Origin: Actinomycetes bacterium
GTDB taxonomy: Bacteria; Actinomycetota; Actinomycetes; Actinomycetales; Actinomycetaceae
Reading direction: 5' to 3'
DNA length: 29,459 nucleotides
Assembly (NCBI GenBank): GCA_023387755.1
Contig: JAEWHO010000016.1
Coordinates: 1 to 29,459 of the forward strand
The notes below the pieces were generated by a model. That model did not search any database. It was not told where the DNA came from and saw nothing but the letters and a program-made list of their open reading frames with translations. Both the position numbers and the translations under genes were made by a program. How positions within the stretch are numbered: position 1 is the first letter of the stretch; every line of letters starts with the position of its first letter. Shown here piece after piece: positions 22,947 through 29,459 of the stretch.

Positions 22947-24130
22947 CGTAAATGGACCTCGCTCTCGAGTTGGGCCAGCTGCTGAGCTAGCTCGGTTAGC
23001 TCCCGCGCAGAGGTGGCACTACGTTCCACCAGCAGGTGATTGATCTCGGCGGCAGAGCGCGGGCTACGCTGCGCGACCGTGCCCAGGAGGGCGTCAAGAT
23101 TTGGTTGGGTGCTTACACCCAGATGGGTGGCCAGACGGCGGACCGTGGCCTGCTGAAGTAGGGAGGCAGCGTGCGGGAAATCGCGGTTGCGCTGGTAGAG
23201 CCGGCCCACCCCGCGCACAATCTCCCCACCTTTGACGACGACGGGGAGGCGCTCACTGGCCACCGGCCCGAAACGCGGGAACCTCCACACCACGCCGACG
23301 GTCGCTACAAAGAGCAATAGCCACATGATAGAGCGGTACCACTGCGGCGAATACGTGAGGAATGAGGGCGTGGTCTGTGCCCCCGGTGTGTACCACAGCA
23401 GGGTTTTGTGTTTACCCAGCAGTCGCATCCCCAGGGCGGCGTGCCCGTGATCGGCTAGTTCCGCGTTCGTGAACATAGCCGGTTCGGATATCGCGGCCCG
23501 CGGGTATCCGTTGATAGTCCAGCGGACCAATACCCCGGTTTTGAAGTTGGAGCCAGCTGCCACTTGGGCAGCGGGATCGTCCCCCAGGGGGAAGCACATC
23601 GTCACCGGTGCATCAGCTTCAATGTAGAAATATGACTCGGCGGACACGCGGGCACTGGCGACGGCGTCGGCGTCATCACAGTGCGGTGTGGAGATCTTCT
23701 CGGTGGTTTTGGTGAGAGACAGGCGATGATTGCCCTCGTCATTGAGGAATCCGGGCGCGTTATGAGTAACCATGACAACGTCGGCAGGAGTGTCGATGAG
23801 TACGGCATCGTAATTCGCGTTGTAAGCGTTACCGTCGGTCACCAGTACGGTGGTGTTCTCGTTGGCGAGCCGCTCAAGTTCTGCTTGCGAGGTTATCTTC
23901 GTGACCTCCACGCCTTGCTGACGCAATAACTCGGCCAGGGCTTTCCCCCCGGAGGGGCGCGGATTATTGGGATTGAGCAGACCACCTTCGGGAGTACCGA
24001 GAATACGGAGAAGACTCAAGAGTATAAATACGATCAGGAGGGCGCCTAGGGCTGTGGCCCAGGGGCGCAGATTCCGGGTGCGTACCCGCTTATTGGCGGC
24101 GATAACCGGGTCGTTGAGGAAAGCGTTCAT
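22943..24130 (-). CDS. DUF4350 domain membrane protein
   Basis: 395 residues. Start ATG 24130 overlaps the DUF4129 stop by 4 bp (ATGA). A helix at about 24-43 (WATALGALLIVFILLSLLRIL) is followed by the DUF4350 hallmark NPNNPRPSGGKALAELLRQQGVEV-type region (53-75) and a periplasm-like domain resembling a glutamine-amidotransferase/ABC-transporter accessory fold. A second helix (IMWLLLFVATVGVVWRF) leads into a cytoplasmic helical tail. It belongs to the MoxR-DUF58 operon and is conserved there across actinobacteria (Rv3691 by my memory). Function unknown. Confidence 0.9.
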   Translation of the reverse strand: MNAFLNDPVIAANKRVRTRNLRPWATALGALLIVFILLSLLRILGTPEGGLLNPNNPRPSGGKALAELLRQQGVEVTKITSQAELERLANENTTVLVTDGNAYNANYDAVLIDTPADVVMVTHNAPGFLNDEGNHRLSLTKTTEKISTPHCDDADAVASARVSAESYFYIEADAPVTMCFPLGDDPAAQVAAGSNFKTGVLVRWTINGYPRAAISEPAMFTNAELADHGHAALGMRLLGKHKTLLWYTPGAQTTPSFLTYSPQWYRSIMWLLLFVATVGVVWRFPRFGPVASERLPVVVKGGEIVRGVGRLYQRNRDFPHAASLLQQATVRRLATHLGVSTQPNLDALLGTVAQRSPRSAAEINHLLVERSATSARELTELAQQLAQLESEVHLR

Positions 24131-24780
24131 AGCTGTTCGCCGACCTCCTGCCGGGGCCGCATCGTCGCGAATTCTTGCCGCACTAGAGAGTCGAGATGGA
24201 GTAGGGCTTCTACCTGCTGCTGGGAAACCACATGATCGCCGTAGGAAGCGGCGTCGAAGATATTGGCTTGGCGGGGAAATTGGCGGCAGCATTCGCCGTC
24301 CAGGGCGGCAACCTGGGTGGCGGCTTCCTGAGCGGTCAGGCCGGGACGGTCATGAATGAGGGCACGTTCGTCGGCATGGCGGATGGTGGAACGGTAGAGA
24401 TCCAGAAATGCGGCCGTGTAATTGCCCTGGCGCAGGTAGGCTAGCGCCCGCTCCATTAGCTCAGCAGAATCGGCGTCGTCGGCAAAGAGAACAGCGCTGG
24501 TGGCGCGGGCCTCACTGGTGCGCGCTGAGACCCTAACGCGCGAGAAGAACACGAGAGCTACCACAACGACGGCGACAATAAGGATCAACACCAGCCAGGG
24601 GTTCGCGACCGGACCCGCGTGCATACCACTGAAGAGGTCGTCCAGAAAGTCACTAATCTGCCGCAGCGCACGATGGATGAATCCGGTGGAGTACTCATAG
24701 TCGCTTTTAGCTAACTCCGCTTCCGCCAGACGGCGGGCCTCCTCCGCGTCCGGCAGGACGGGCACGTCCCCTGGTATCAC
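24127..24780 (-). CDS. DUF4129 domain membrane protein
   Basis: 217 residues, GTG start overlapping the upstream stop by 4 bp (GTGA). One membrane helix (about 62-80: PWLVLILIVAVVVVALVFF), then a cytoplasmic helical domain with the DUF4129 pattern: ALAYLRQGNYTAAFLDLYRSTIRHADERALI followed by GLTAQEAA and FDAASYGDHVVSQQQVEAL. The usual family ends with this DUF4129 region, sometimes fused to a transglutaminase; no transglutaminase is present here. Third gene from the 3' end in the MoxR operon, likely part of the same membrane complex. Confidence 0.9.
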   Translation of the reverse strand: MIPGDVPVLPDAEEARRLAEAELAKSDYEYSTGFIHRALRQISDFLDDLFSGMHAGPVANPWLVLILIVAVVVVALVFFSRVRVSARTSEARATSAVLFADDADSAELMERALAYLRQGNYTAAFLDLYRSTIRHADERALIHDRPGLTAQEAATQVAALDGECCRQFPRQANIFDAASYGDHVVSQQQVEALLHLDSLVRQEFATMRPRQEVGEQL

Positions 24781-26069
24781 TGGCCCATAGCCTCCTGTTG
24801 CAAGGCTAGGTCCAAACCTTCTTTACGCATCCGCATATCCACGTATAGCAAGGTGGTGATCGCGGCGGTAAACGGAGTGAAAATGACCTGTACAAGAGCT
24901 TGGACGACGGCACCGACTATAGTCATCGTTTGCGTGATCTGAGCATCGGTTTCGAAGAAGCCAGCACTTGCGGCCAGAAGTGAGAGGATCGCAATGAGAA
25001 TTCCGGCAATGACAGATCCCATGATGCCTACCAGCATGTAGGAAACTACGTTAACGCCGGTATTGCGCCAAAATAGCCGGCGAGTGAGCTGGAATGAGCG
25101 GCGGATCGCGGCAAAAATACCCGCCCGTTCCACCACGATTATGGCGGGTGTAGCAAGTGTGTAGATATTGACTGCGAATAACACCAACGCACTGGCGAGC
25201 ACGACGACGGCGACCAATCCGAAGGCTAATAAGACGCTGCTGGCAGTGACATCCGAGCTGTCAAAGGTTCCGCCGAGAATCCAGCCGATGAGGAACACGA
25301 CCGGTATGACCAGGGCGGCAACCACGATAACCATTGCGATCGAGAGCAGGAGGGTAAATCCAATTAGACCGAAGATACGGCCTTGAGCAACCGTCCACAC
25401 CTCTTTCAGGGTGGAGCGGCGCCCCCGAACTGCGTCGATTACCGCGGTGATGAGAATACCGGTGAGCAAGATGGTGCCCACGAGGGTGAAAAAGTAGGGG
25501 ATAACGGACGCGAGGATCCCGAAGATGATCTCTGAGTCACTCGGACCGCGAGAATCTGCATTACTTAATGCCTCAGTCAGGCCGGCTACCGGGAAGGCCA
25601 GACTGCTGATGATATTGATGATTAACAGAATCCCAGAGATTATTGCCGCGCTGCCTAACATGGCCGGGACGTTAAAGCGGATAGCGCGGAAACCGCCGTC
25701 GAAGAATTCCGCGAACCGTAGCGGCCGTAGCGGGATAATTCCGGGGCGCATATCGACTGCCATTCCCGGATACATGGGGGCAGCGCCGTAACCTGGGGCG
25801 CTTTGGCCATAGCCGGGAGTGGGTTGGCCATAGCCATGCGGAGTACCCCCGGGGCCTGCCGGCGGGGCCCCGTAGGCAGCGCCGGTATCTGCAACGCCTG
25901 GGGAGGCTGAGTGGGGGATATGATCTGGGTTCCCAAAGGGGGTTTGCGGGTTCTGCGACGACTGCGAAAACAGGTCGTTACGGGGAATCCACTGGTTCTC
26001 GGGGTTGTCCGTAAACTCGGGGCGATAGTTGGGGTCGCGCGGGTAGTCCTCTGGGTCCTTATTCTCCAC
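24777..26069 (-). CDS. Polytopic membrane protein with Gly/Pro/Tyr/Gln-rich N-terminus
   Basis: 430 residues. Start GTG 26069 has GGAAGGA 7 bp upstream and begins VENKDPEDYPRDPNYRP; the frame is open further upstream but enters the promoter region of mtrA. Residues 1-110 are low-complexity and probably disordered, with GYGQ repeats. About 130-420 contain six hydrophobic segments, including SAAIISGILLIINIISSLAF, ASVIPYFFTLVGTILLTGIL and two long Val/Ile/Ala helices, and the motif IRRSFQLTRRLFWRNTGV, seen in glycerophosphodiester-phosphodiesterase membrane-domain proteins. First gene of the MoxR operon, divergent from mtrA. Function unknown; candidate membrane scaffold. Confidence 0.85.
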   Translation of the reverse strand: MENKDPEDYPRDPNYRPEFTDNPENQWIPRNDLFSQSSQNPQTPFGNPDHIPHSASPGVADTGAAYGAPPAGPGGTPHGYGQPTPGYGQSAPGYGAAPMYPGMAVDMRPGIIPLRPLRFAEFFDGGFRAIRFNVPAMLGSAAIISGILLIINIISSLAFPVAGLTEALSNADSRGPSDSEIIFGILASVIPYFFTLVGTILLTGILITAVIDAVRGRRSTLKEVWTVAQGRIFGLIGFTLLLSIAMVIVVAALVIPVVFLIGWILGGTFDSSDVTASSVLLAFGLVAVVVLASALVLFAVNIYTLATPAIIVVERAGIFAAIRRSFQLTRRLFWRNTGVNVVSYMLVGIMGSVIAGILIAILSLLAASAGFFETDAQITQTMTIVGAVVQALVQVIFTPFTAAITTLLYVDMRMRKEGLDLALQQEAMGQ

Positions 26070-26125
26070 CGGTATCCTTCCCGCCCCATGGGGTTTGGTG
26101 ACCGCACGGGGGCCGCCGTCGCACA

Positions 26126-26143
26126 TATCGTGTCTTTATCGTG
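26126..26143. promoter_or_regulatory. 11-bp-period direct repeat, possible response-regulator box
   Basis: TATCGTG occurs at 26126-26132 and again at 26137-26143, a period of 11 bp, in the 141-bp gap between mtrA and the divergent membrane-protein operon. OmpR/PhoB-family regulators such as MtrA bind tandem direct half-sites with about this period, so MtrA autoregulation or control of the MoxR operon is possible. The sequence does not match the published mycobacterial or Streptomyces MtrA motif as I remember it. Confidence 0.35.
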
Positions 26144-26198
26144 CCATACCTGTGCCGCGCCGACTACGGACTGTGCCCAACTTTTGCCATTCGTGGGA

Positions 26199-26211
26199 CA
26201 CAATAGAAGTA
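26199..26211 (+). promoter_or_regulatory. Candidate leaderless -10 box of mtrA
   Basis: CACAAT (26199-26204) is followed by 6 bp and then the mtrA ATG at 26211. No properly spaced ribosome site precedes the ATG (only AGAAG one base away), which favours a leaderless mRNA. The first base of the hexamer is not the consensus T and no -35 box is evident. Confidence 0.3.
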
Positions 26212-26894
26212 TGGCCAGCCGAATCCTTGTCGTAGATGATGACACCGCCCTCGCGGAGATGATTGGCATTGTGCTCTCCGCCGAAGGTTTTGAACCCGTA
26301 TTTTGTGCCGACGGCACCCAAGCGCTTGCTGCTTTCCGCGAGTACGAGCCGGACCTCGTGCTCCTGGACCTCATGCTTCCGGGGATGAATGGCATCCAGA
26401 TATGCGAGAAACTACGCGAAGAAAGCGGCGTCCCCGTCGTCATGCTGACGGCGAAATCTGACACCACGGATGTGGTGCGCGGGCTGGAAGCCGGGGCGGA
26501 TGACTATATTCCCAAACCCTTCAAACCCAAAGAACTCGTCGCCCGGGTGCGAGCCCGGCTGCGCCGCAGCGATGAGGATGCGGCCGAAAAGATTTCCATC
26601 GGCAACCTGGTCATCGATGTGCCCGGCCATGTGGTCAAACGCGGCGAAGAAACGATAGCTCTGACGCCGTTGGAATTCGATCTCCTCACCGCGCTGGCTC
26701 GCCGCCCCAACCAGGTGTTCTCGCGGGAAGTGCTTTTGCGGGACGTGTGGGGCTACCGCCACCAGGCTGATACCCGCTTGGTGAATGTTCACGTGCAGCG
26801 TCTACGTGCCAAAATCGAGGCCGACCCGGAGAACCCGGAGATCATTATTACGGTGCGCGGCGTGGGCTACCGAGCCGGGCAGGGCGGCGACTAA
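26211..26894 (+). CDS. mtrA: Response regulator MtrA
   Basis: 227-residue OmpR-family regulator. Receiver domain (1-120) with acidic pocket VVDDD (8-11), phospho-acceptor Asp53 in LLDLMLPG, switch Thr80 in VVMLTAK and Lys102 in IPKPFKP. Winged-helix DNA-binding domain (about 130-225) with LTPLEFDLLTALARRPNQVFSR, the recognition helix TRLVNVHVQRLRAKIE and the wing IITVRGVGYRAG. The near-perfect motif agreement and the mtrB-lpqB genes downstream identify it as MtrA, which in relatives controls cell division and wall-remodelling genes. ATG 26211 is preferred; the frame is open upstream only into the divergent promoter. 3 bp separate its stop from mtrB. Confidence 0.96.
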   Translation: MASRILVVDDDTALAEMIGIVLSAEGFEPVFCADGTQALAAFREYEPDLVLLDLMLPGMNGIQICEKLREESGVPVVMLTAKSDTTDVVRGLEAGADDYIPKPFKPKELVARVRARLRRSDEDAAEKISIGNLVIDVPGHVVKRGEETIALTPLEFDLLTALARRPNQVFSREVLLRDVWGYRHQADTRLVNVHVQRLRAKIEADPENPEIIITVRGVGYRAGQGGD

Positions 26895-26897
26895 GTT

Positions 26898-28505
26898 GTG
26901 AACGGGCTGCAGCGCGCCAAACGTCGCCTAACCGCGCTGGCTCGGTGGTGGCAGTCCTCCCTGGCAATCCGCGTATCCAGTGTGATCGTGGCAGCGGGTG
27001 CGCTCGCGTTACTTTTGGCGGGCGTATATGTATCCACCTCGATCCGCGATGGTCTTTTCCATGACCGGATCGAGCAGGTTTTAGCGGACGCCGTCTGGCG
27101 AGTGGAACATGCCCAAAGCGTGCTTGACGGCGCCGATATTCAGTCCACCGCCCAGGTGCAGCGTCTGGTTTACGACCTGATCTACGAGCTGCGGTCGTCG
27201 TCGTCGGGCACAGTGGGCGTGGTGCTCATGCCCGCCCAAGATCAACAGGCCTCTGCCGGCTCGTATGTCACTGATCGGGCTTTGGAAGATTTGGTGACAC
27301 CGGAAATGTCCGCGAAAATTGAGTCTGCGTCGGGGCAGTTGTGGCAGTCCGTGCGGGTGTCAACATCAACCGGCTCGGCTCCCGGAGTGATTGTGGGGCA
27401 ACGGATTACCTTGCCGCTGGTGGGGAATTACGACTTCTACACCGTCTATTCGCTGGCCTCGGAACAGAAAACCATTGACCTGGTCATGGGGGTGCTCGCG
27501 GCCGGCGCGGTGGGGCTGATTGCGGTGCTGGTAGCGATTACGTGGCTGGGAACCTGGCAGATCCTACGGCCGGTGCGCGCGGCGGCCGCCAGTGCGGAAC
27601 GAATTGCGGCCGGGGTGCTCGATGAGCGCATGGATGTGCGCGGCCACGATGAACTTGCCACGCTCGGCCGCACCTTTAATCAGATGGCCTCCTCCCTACA
27701 AGAACAGATCGGCAAATTGGAGGAGCTCTCCCGCGTTCAGCGCCGCTTCGTATCCGATGTTTCGCACGAATTGCGCACCCCGCTCACCACCGTGCGAATG
27801 GCAGCAGAAGTCATTTACGATAACCGCACCGAATTTGACCCGGTCACCGCCCGTTCCGCGGAATTGTTGGCTGCCCAGCTGGACCGCTTCGAATCGCTGC
27901 TGAGTGACCTGTTGGAGATCTCCCGCTTCGACGCGGGGGCTGCGGTGCTGGCCCGCGATGATCAGGATATGCGGCCGGTGATTGAGCAGGTCGTCCATAT
28001 GGCCGAGCCGTTAGCGGAGGAGCGCGGCGTCAAAATTCGTCTGTACGGCATGGACCGCCCGGTGACCGCAGATTTTGATCCCCGCCGTATCGAGCGTGTG
28101 ATCCGCAACCTGGTGGTTAATGCGGTCGAGCATTCCGATGGCGGGAATGTGGATATCACCCTGGCTGCGAACCACACTGCGGTGGCCGTGCGGGTTTTGG
28201 ATTATGGCGTGGGGATGTCCGACGACGACGCCGCCCACGTTTTTGACCGCTTTTTCCGAGCCGATCCATCACGGTCCCGCAAGATCGGAGGCACTGGTCT
28301 GGGCCTGTCGATTTCTCTGGAAGATGCCCGACTGCACGGCGGCGATATTCAGGCCTGGGGGCGGCCCGGGGTGGGAGCGTCTTTCCTGCTGTTGCTGCCG
28401 CGGCACGCGGGCCAAGAGATTACCTCTCCGCTGGAGCTGCGGCCGGGATATGCGGAGGCCAAGCCCGTGCCGGTGCATGCCGGCGAGGAGGCGGACCATG
28501 AGTAG
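26898..28505 (+). CDS. mtrB: Sensor histidine kinase MtrB
   Basis: 535 residues, membrane sensor that phosphorylates MtrA. First helix about 25-47 (VSSVIVAAGALALLLAGVYV), an extracytoplasmic sensor of about 150 residues, second helix about 202-229, HAMP linker (RPVRAAAASAERIAAGVLDERM), H-box FVSDVSHELRTPLT with phosphorylated His290, N-box RNLVVNAVEHSD, G1 DYGVGM, F-box FDRFFRAD and G2 GGTGLGLSI. All kinase boxes are intact. GTG start 3 bp after mtrA; the stop overlaps lpqB by 8 bp (ATGAGTAG). The C-terminal tail beyond the ATPase domain (about 505-535) is acidic and unstructured. Confidence 0.96.
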   Translation: MNGLQRAKRRLTALARWWQSSLAIRVSSVIVAAGALALLLAGVYVSTSIRDGLFHDRIEQVLADAVWRVEHAQSVLDGADIQSTAQVQRLVYDLIYELRSSSSGTVGVVLMPAQDQQASAGSYVTDRALEDLVTPEMSAKIESASGQLWQSVRVSTSTGSAPGVIVGQRITLPLVGNYDFYTVYSLASEQKTIDLVMGVLAAGAVGLIAVLVAITWLGTWQILRPVRAAAASAERIAAGVLDERMDVRGHDELATLGRTFNQMASSLQEQIGKLEELSRVQRRFVSDVSHELRTPLTTVRMAAEVIYDNRTEFDPVTARSAELLAAQLDRFESLLSDLLEISRFDAGAAVLARDDQDMRPVIEQVVHMAEPLAEERGVKIRLYGMDRPVTADFDPRRIERVIRNLVVNAVEHSDGGNVDITLAANHTAVAVRVLDYGVGMSDDDAAHVFDRFFRADPSRSRKIGGTGLGLSISLEDARLHGGDIQAWGRPGVGASFLLLLPRHAGQEITSPLELRPGYAEAKPVPVHAGEEADHE

Positions 28506-29459
28506 CCATAGTTCTGCACGCCGTGCCGGGATGCGGTGGGTGCGAGTGGTCCTCAGTGCCGCATTGGTCCTCGGGGCGGCGGCGTGCACAGCACTGCCCA
28601 GTTCCGGGCCGGTCCACCAGGTGCAGGTCCATCAGGCCGAGCTGAGCGCCGTCGACGTGGTGTATTCCGGACCGGCTGCTGATGCCTCGCCTACGCAGAT
28701 TGTGGAAGGCTTCCTAGCGGCGTCGTCGTCGGGATATTCCGACGATTTCGCAACCGCCCACCTCTACCTCACCCCACGTGCGGCCCGCGATTGGAAACCC
28801 CAGGCGGGTACGGTAGTAGTCGACGCGGCCCTACCCGCGAAGGTTAAGGAGCGGGAGCCGGGCACGATTGACGTCACTACCACCGTGCGGGCAGAGGTCG
28901 ATACGAACGGGCGGTATTCGGTCAAACCCAGCCCGGTTGAGGATGTTCGCGAATTTGCGCTGACCCAGGACGATGCCGGGCAGTGGCGGATCGACCAACT
29001 GCCCGACGGTTTAGCGGTTGCGGATGTGACGTTCGAGAATATTTTTGACCGCGTCAATCTGCGCTTCCTCTCCCCAGATAAGCGGGTGCTGGTCCCCGAG
29101 ACGCGCTGGTTTCCTCGGCAGGTGGCGGCTGCGAAAGCCACCCAAGCATTGCTGTACGGGCCGAGCTCGTGGCTGGCACCGGCAGTGGTCTCCGCGATCC
29201 CGCCTCACACCTCGGTGGAGCGGCAGGTCAGCGACAGTGATGGCACGGTCTCGGTTCAGTTACGCACCCCGCAGCCGCTGGATGCTGACAGTGCCCATCT
29301 TCTGTTGGCGCAGGTGCAGCGGACTTTAGCTGATATCCCCGGAGTGGAAGCGGTGGCGTTGCAGTTGAATGGGGTGCCCGTGGCGCCGACCGGAAGTGGC
29401 CCGGCGGCGGCCGATATTCCGCCGGATAATGGAGCGCCGCTGCTGGCGACTGCGAATGG
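28498..29459 (+). CDS. lpqB: Lipoprotein LpqB, 3' truncated by the window
   Basis: 320 complete codons are visible and the frame is still open at the edge; family members are roughly 560-600 residues, so the C-terminal beta-propeller is missing only because the window ends. The N-terminus has basic residues (RRAGMRWVR), a hydrophobic core (VVLSAALVLGAAA) and a lipobox ending at Cys30 (GAAAC), so it should be lipidated and face outward. LpqB N-terminal domain about 50-180, then a GerMN domain (about 190-305: VLVPETRWFPRQ, AAKATQALLYGPSSWL, IPGVEAVALQLNG). In relatives LpqB binds the MtrB sensor domain and modulates signalling. Start ATG 28498 overlaps the mtrB stop by 8 bp. Confidence 0.93.
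   Translation, partial: MSSHSSARRAGMRWVRVVLSAALVLGAAACTALPSSGPVHQVQVHQAELSAVDVVYSGPAADASPTQIVEGFLAASSSGYSDDFATAHLYLTPRAARDWKPQAGTVVVDAALPAKVKEREPGTIDVTTTVRAEVDTNGRYSVKPSPVEDVREFALTQDDAGQWRIDQLPDGLAVADVTFENIFDRVNLRFLSPDKRVLVPETRWFPRQVAAAKATQALLYGPSSWLAPAVVSAIPPHTSVERQVSDSDGTVSVQLRTPQPLDADSAHLLLAQVQRTLADIPGVEAVALQLNGVPVAPTGSGPAAADIPPDNGAPLLATAN

Noticed and set aside
25655..26467. 270-codon - strand frame crossing the mtrA promoter and the membrane-protein gene
   Set aside because: It overlaps two well-supported genes and the divergent promoter, and the translation is Arg/Ser/Thr/Pro-rich without any motif.
27192..27205. Recurrent GTCGTCGTC-type runs in many genes, considered as a possible uptake or recombination signal
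   Set aside because: They are explained by consecutive Val (GTC), Asp (GAC) or Ser (TCG) codons favoured in this genome; there is no strand or spacing pattern that I can see.

Overview
The window is a high-G+C stretch of an actinobacterial chromosome. Three things support this: a WhiB-family iron-sulfur regulator, the MtrA-MtrB-LpqB signalling set, and actinobacteria-restricted families (TIGR03089, DUF3499, DUF5719). GTG starts and GTGA/ATGA gene overlaps are frequent. I would guess a member of Actinomycetales without mycolic acids (Actinomycetaceae-like), but nothing in the window fixes the genus. There are no rRNA, tRNA, CRISPR, phage or transposon signals. Both ends cut genes: a nucleotide-sugar dehydrogenase lacks its start at the left edge and lpqB runs off the right edge. 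The largest non-coding gaps are about 115-140 bp and all lie between divergent genes.

Region 1 (1-11453) is a cell-surface polysaccharide locus. It starts with a nucleotide-sugar dehydrogenase and two family-2 glycosyltransferases on the + strand. A magnesium channel gene (mgtE) follows on the - strand. Then comes a tight + strand run: UDP-galactopyranose mutase (glf), a large DUF6541-like membrane protein, a GlfT2-type galactofuranosyltransferase, and an ABC-2 exporter pair (wzm/wzt type, without a carbohydrate-binding extension). The simplest reading is that Glf makes UDP-galactofuranose, GlfT2 polymerises it on a lipid carrier, and Wzm-Wzt flips the product. This resembles the mycobacterial galactan pathway, but no arabinan or mycolate gene is present in the window.

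Region 2 (11445-18858) is a conserved actinobacterial neighbourhood: a TIGR03089 protein, whiB, a 1203-residue GT2/membrane fusion, DUF5719, a metallopeptidase-family protein whose HExxH motif is missing, DUF3499 and a Trm112-like protein. From memory, several of these families also sit near whiB2 in Mycobacterium (about Rv3258c-Rv3268).

Region 3 (18826-26069) is a membrane/AAA+ block. RDD and SpoIIM-like genes diverge from an 18-bp gap. A five-gene - strand operon follows, in transcription order: polytopic membrane protein, DUF4129, DUF4350, MoxR ATPase, DUF58. Every junction in it overlaps by 4 bp or abuts.

Region 4 (26211-end) carries mtrA-mtrB-lpqB, divergent from the MoxR operon. The gap between them holds an 11-bp-period direct repeat that could be a response-regulator site.

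Most of the window is well-known gene families. The freshest sequence-level observations are two short tandem duplications (19 and 20 bp). Each supplies the stop codon of the gene it overlaps by bringing an out-of-frame TGA into frame. There are also several candidate leaderless or divergent promoters and two inverted-repeat or direct-repeat operator candidates.
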